Of a DNA stretch of 8,612 bases, positions 5,834 to 8,612 are shown piece after piece (the stretch's first letter is position 1; every line of letters begins with the position of its first letter). The translations under genes were made by a program, and so were the position numbers. Location: NCBI GenBank assembly GCA_027080605.1, contig JALWRO010000171.1, forward strand, positions 11,154 through 19,765. Direction: 5' to 3'. The DNA comes from Campylobacterales bacterium. Its GTDB lineage: Bacteria > Campylobacterota > Campylobacteria > Campylobacterales > QNZT01. A model generated the notes under the pieces. It was given only the letters and a program-made list of their open reading frames with translations. It did no database searches and had not been told where the DNA came from.

Positions 5834-7594
5834 TTGCGACAAAAAGGGTGCTTTGCCGTTGCCCTTTTTGTTATTTTTTTCTCATATCAGACGCTTTTTG
5901 CCAAGGATTTGACAAAAAGCAGACTTCATGAACTCTCTCAGAGTCGTTACTGGCATGTGCTTTTACATATGAAAAACGGTAGAAGTGAGATTGACGATCC
6001 CTCATTTTTCCTGACTTGCCCCTCCCGATTTTCGCCTGAAAACGAACTGGAAGAGACTATTGCTCAAATCGAAGATGAAAATCAGAGTATCTCATGTAAA
6101 TATCCCGCACGCATTTACTGGCTGAAGCAGGTCGCTCCCGAACTCTTCGACAAAGAGCAGTTTGTATGTGAAAAACTGGAAAAGCGTATTGCCAAAGAGC
6201 ATATTCAGGGCGTGACGCTGGTTTTCCCGACTGCTTATCTCAATTCTCCCGCGTCGATGTTTGGGCATACATTTCTCAGACTCGATAAAAATCCCGATAC
6301 ACCGCTGATCAGCGATGCGGTCAATTATGCCGCACAAACCGACGAAACCAATGGACTGATTTATACGTTTAAAGGTTTGACCGGTGGGTATAAAGGGTTT
6401 TTCTCCGTGTTACCCTACTACAAAAAGATCAAAGAGTACTCTGCCATGGAGCAGCGCGATATGTGGGAATACCGCCTGAACCTCTCTCATGAAGAGATTC
6501 GACGGCTGTTGTACCACCTCTATGAGTTACAGGGTGTTTATGGTGACTACTATTTCTTTACGAAAAACTGCTCTTACAATCTTTTGTGGCTGCTGGAGTC
6601 GGCAAAGGGAGATACTTATTTACCGGAACACTTTACGTTCAAAGTGATTCCTGTCGATACCATACGATTGCTTCATGAAAAAAAACTGATTGCAAAAACT
6701 TTTTTTCGACCTTCAAAAAGAAGGGAGATGCAGCAACTCGTTAAATTGATCAAAAACCGGACAATAGCGAAAAAATTTACAGAAACTTATGAACTTAGGT
6801 TATTGGAAAATATAAATGATCATGAAAAAGCGAAGGTGCTCGACCTGGTGGTGTTGATCCTCAAACAGCAGCGCAGTAAGAAGAAAATAAATAAAAAAGA
6901 GTATATTCAAACTTTGATGAAACTGTTGCGGTATCGGAGTAAATTGCCCCAAAAAGAGTCTCTGAAAATACCAGAGCCTGACAATCCGCTGCTGGGCCAC
7001 AAGAGCGCGAGGGTGGCGGTGTGGATTTCTAATGAGGGGAAATGGTCGTTGCAGCTTAAACCTGCCATGCATGATCTCTATGACATGACGAGGGGGTATC
7101 TTCCCGGTGCATATATCGACTTTTTTAAACTCACTGTGGAGAGGTCGAAATTTCAGCGTTTTGATTTCGTCTCTGTGCGATCGCTTGCTGACTGGGACAG
7201 GTTTTTCAAGGCATTTTCCTGGAAAGCAGAGATAAGTGTTACCAGGGTGCATGGAAAGAGACTCTATGCTGCCTTACAAGGCGGTGTCGGGGCGAGTATG
7301 CGTCAAAACGGGTTACAGTTTTATCTGTTAGGTACGCCGCAGCTTTATCTGGGTAAAGAGAGCAAAAGCGCGGCAGGGATTGAAAGCGGTTTGCTGTATG
7401 ATATTGCATCGGTGCGAACCGGTGTTCTCTACCGAAAAGATTTTTTCGATGACGGTATAAAAGAGAGCAGGGTGGAATGGTTTTTAACCTGGCAAACGGC
7501 GGAGGATTGGGCGTTAAATTTAAAGTTATATGAAGATAAAATATCCCAAAAGCGCACGGCAGCTCTGGATGTCGGTCTGTTTTACTATTTTTGA
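5834..7594 (+). CDS. DUF4105 (Lnb N-terminal periplasmic domain) protein with probable outer-membrane C-terminus
   Basis: A 586-residue envelope protein. Residues 1-23 look like a signal peptide (MRQKG, hydrophobic core to FFSYQTLFA). Residues about 85-260 carry the DUF4105 pattern: CKYPARIYWL (88-97), LVFPTAYLNSPASMFGHTFLRL (129-150) and FFTKNCSYNLLWLLES (241-256). The invariant-looking His145 and Cys246, with His before Cys, resemble circularly permuted NlpC/P60-type papain-like domains; hydrolase activity is inference. Residues about 295-370 are basic and helical. From about 390 the sequence alternates in beta fashion and ends in DVGLFYYF, a C-terminal Phe as in outer-membrane barrel signals. 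The TTG start at 5834 is chosen because later starts lose the signal peptide; AGGG (5824-5827) precedes it. The first codons overlap the DUF3015 terminator. The biochemical role of the family is not established. Confidence 0.85.
   Translation: MRQKGCFAVALFVIFFSYQTLFAKDLTKSRLHELSQSRYWHVLLHMKNGRSEIDDPSFFLTCPSRFSPENELEETIAQIEDENQSISCKYPARIYWLKQVAPELFDKEQFVCEKLEKRIAKEHIQGVTLVFPTAYLNSPASMFGHTFLRLDKNPDTPLISDAVNYAAQTDETNGLIYTFKGLTGGYKGFFSVLPYYKKIKEYSAMEQRDMWEYRLNLSHEEIRRLLYHLYELQGVYGDYYFFTKNCSYNLLWLLESAKGDTYLPEHFTFKVIPVDTIRLLHEKKLIAKTFFRPSKRREMQQLVKLIKNRTIAKKFTETYELRLLENINDHEKAKVLDLVVLILKQQRSKKKINKKEYIQTLMKLLRYRSKLPQKESLKIPEPDNPLLGHKSARVAVWISNEGKWSLQLKPAMHDLYDMTRGYLPGAYIDFFKLTVERSKFQRFDFVSVRSLADWDRFFKAFSWKAEISVTRVHGKRLYAALQGGVGASMRQNGLQFYLLGTPQLYLGKESKSAAGIESGLLYDIASVRTGVLYRKDFFDDGIKESRVEWFLTWQTAEDWALNLKLYEDKISQKRTAALDVGLFYYF
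5839..5880 (+). terminator. Intrinsic terminator of the DUF3015 gene, inside the DUF4105 signal-peptide codons
   Basis: ACAAAAAGGG (5839-5848) pairs perfectly with CCCTTTTTGT (5862-5871) around a 13-nt loop, then TA and seven T (5874-5880). This is a textbook Rho-independent terminator starting 9 bases after the DUF3015 stop. It lies wholly within the first 16 codons of the DUF4105 ORF if that begins at TTG 5834, with the T-tract encoding the hydrophobic core of the signal peptide. Confidence 0.8.
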
Positions 7595-7603
7595 GAGGAT
7601 TTC

Positions 7604-8590
7604 ATGATATTGAGCATTGAAAGCAGTTGTGATGACAGTTCCATAGCGGTGACAGAGATAGCAACGAAAAAGATTTTATTTCATAAAAAAATCTCCCAGG
7701 AGATCGACCATGCCAAATATGGCGGCGTGGTGCCGGAGCTGGCTGCGAGACTGCATGCGGAAGCGTTGCCGAAAATTCTGGAGCAGACAGAGGCATATTT
7801 TCCAAAACTTAAAGCGGTAGCCGTGACAAACGCTCCGGGACTGGCAGTGACACTGGTGGAAGGGGTGACGATGGCAAAAGCGCTGGCGATTGCTCTGGAT
7901 TTGCCTTTGATCGGTGTGAACCATCTGCATGGGCATATCTACTCCCTTTTTCTGGAAAAAGAGGCGTTGTTTCCGATGACTATTTTGCTTGTTTCCGGCG
8001 GGCATACACAGGTAATCGATGCACACGGATACAAAGATTTTTCACTGATTGCACAGACGATGGATGACAGTTTCGGGGAGAGTTTCGACAAAGTGGCGAA
8101 AATGCTGGGGTTGGGATATCCCGGTGGACCGATTGTGGAAGCGTATGCGAAAAAAGGCGATGAAAACAGATTTGATTTTACTGTACCGTTAGGCAATTCG
8201 CCAAAGATTGCTTTTAGTTACTCCGGGCTTAAAAATCAGGTACGATTGCAGATCGAAGCGCTTGGTGATTTGAGTGAACAGGATCGGTGTGATATATGCG
8301 CGTCGTTTCAGAGGGTAGCGACGGCGCATTTGTTGCAAAAGCTCAAAAAGATTTTCAAAAACGGTGCGATTTGGGAGTTTGCCATTGTCGGCGGGGCGAG
8401 TGCGAATCTCTATTTGCGTGAAAAGATAGAGAAGTTATGTCATGATTTTGGTGCCGCACTGCATCTGGCTCCGCTGGAGTACTGTTCTGACAATGCGGCG
8501 ATGATCGGGCGTTGCGCCGTTGACGCGTATGCCCGAAGAGATTTTACTCCTTTTGATGCTCGGGGATCAGCTCCGAGGAGGGCGATATAG
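7604..8590 (+). CDS. tsaD: tRNA N6-adenosine threonylcarbamoyltransferase
   Basis: The catalytic subunit (Kae1/Qri7/TsaD family, formerly Gcp) that transfers threonylcarbamoyl from TC-AMP to A37 of ANN-decoding tRNAs, working with TsaB and TsaE in the cytosol. At 328 residues it has near-normal length. Motifs are IESSCDDSS (5-13), GGVVPELAARLH (40-51), the metal-binding HxxxH at His107 and His111 (NHLHGH), SGGHTQ (131-136), DDSFGESFDKVAKMLGLGYPGGP (154-176), FSYSGLKN (204-211), VGGASAN (262-268) and the third metal ligand Asp297 in CSDNAAMIG. The usual GPGL loop reads NAPGL (76-80), which I associate with epsilonproteobacteria. The ATG follows GAGAGGA (7593-7599) overlapping the DUF4105 stop, so it can be cotranslated with that gene. 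Assignment is secure. Confidence 0.97.
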   Translation: MILSIESSCDDSSIAVTEIATKKILFHKKISQEIDHAKYGGVVPELAARLHAEALPKILEQTEAYFPKLKAVAVTNAPGLAVTLVEGVTMAKALAIALDLPLIGVNHLHGHIYSLFLEKEALFPMTILLVSGGHTQVIDAHGYKDFSLIAQTMDDSFGESFDKVAKMLGLGYPGGPIVEAYAKKGDENRFDFTVPLGNSPKIAFSYSGLKNQVRLQIEALGDLSEQDRCDICASFQRVATAHLLQKLKKIFKNGAIWEFAIVGGASANLYLREKIEKLCHDFGAALHLAPLEYCSDNAAMIGRCAVDAYARRDFTPFDARGSAPRRAI

Positions 8591-8612
8591 ATGGCTGGCA
8601 AGCAAGGCCGGC
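8591..8612 (+). CDS. Start of a downstream gene (3' partial)
   Basis: An ATG lies directly after the tsaD stop TAG, preceded by GAGGAGGG (8575-8582, spacer 8), a strong ribosome-binding site located inside the tsaD 3' end. The seven visible codons read MAGKQGR before the window ends. The excellent Shine-Dalgarno and zero-base spacing suggest a cotranscribed gene, but the product cannot be identified from seven residues, and a chance ATG is possible. Confidence 0.5.

Noticed and set aside
5909..5911. Alternative TTG start for the DUF4105 protein
   Set aside because: It would avoid the terminator overlap but would remove the whole signal peptide from a protein expected in the envelope, and it lacks a properly spaced ribosome-binding site.
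6800..7252. 150-codon minus-strand frame inside the DUF4105 gene
   Set aside because: Antisense to a well-supported coding sequence; no recognisable motif.

Overview
The window looks like chromosomal DNA of a Campylobacterota (epsilonproteobacterial) organism, probably a Sulfurovum/Sulfurimonas-type chemolithotroph. Three things point there. Protein details fit: a short Dxr, a compact NFACT protein and a TsaD with a 'TNAPGL' variant loop. The gene order NFACT protein - small charged protein - cdsA - dxr - ... - tsaD is one I recall from Campylobacter jejuni (around Cj1349c to Cj1344c). The base composition appears moderate rather than very AT-rich, but I did not count it. Taxonomy is an inference from protein character and synteny.

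Layout: (1) At 2-1195 is the 3' part of a PLP-dependent homoserine sulfhydrylase-type enzyme (methionine biosynthesis), cut by the left edge. It is separated by a strong AT-rich hairpin from (2) a tightly packed plus-strand block at 1233-4811. This block holds a compact NFACT/RqcH-family protein (ribosome quality control family), a small charged protein, CdsA (CDP-diacylglycerol synthesis) and Dxr (first committed MEP-pathway step), with the cdsA stop overlapping a TTG start for dxr. (3) A convergent small acidic protein of unknown function lies on the minus strand at 4878-5081. (4) A 302-bp AT-rich divergent intergenic region at 5082-5383 carries a 15-bp perfect inverted repeat, a candidate sigma-70 promoter for the rightward genes and a candidate sigma-28-like promoter for the leftward gene. 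(5) An envelope pair follows at 5384-7594: a secreted DUF3015 protein and a DUF4105 (Lnb N-terminal periplasmic domain) protein with a probable outer-membrane barrel end. (6) tsaD (universal t6A tRNA modification) is at 7604-8590, followed immediately by the first codons of another gene.

Most genes are housekeeping: isoprenoid precursors, phospholipid precursor, tRNA modification, ribosome rescue and sulfur amino acids. The accessory-looking part is 4812-7603, which sits between dxr and tsaD, where C. jejuni as I recall carries the peptidoglycan carboxypeptidase gene pgp1. The most unusual regulatory feature is a textbook intrinsic terminator after the DUF3015 gene. It overlaps the signal-peptide codons of the DUF4105 gene, suggesting that expression of the second gene depends on translation or read-through. 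I found no CRISPR array, tRNA, rRNA or insertion sequence.
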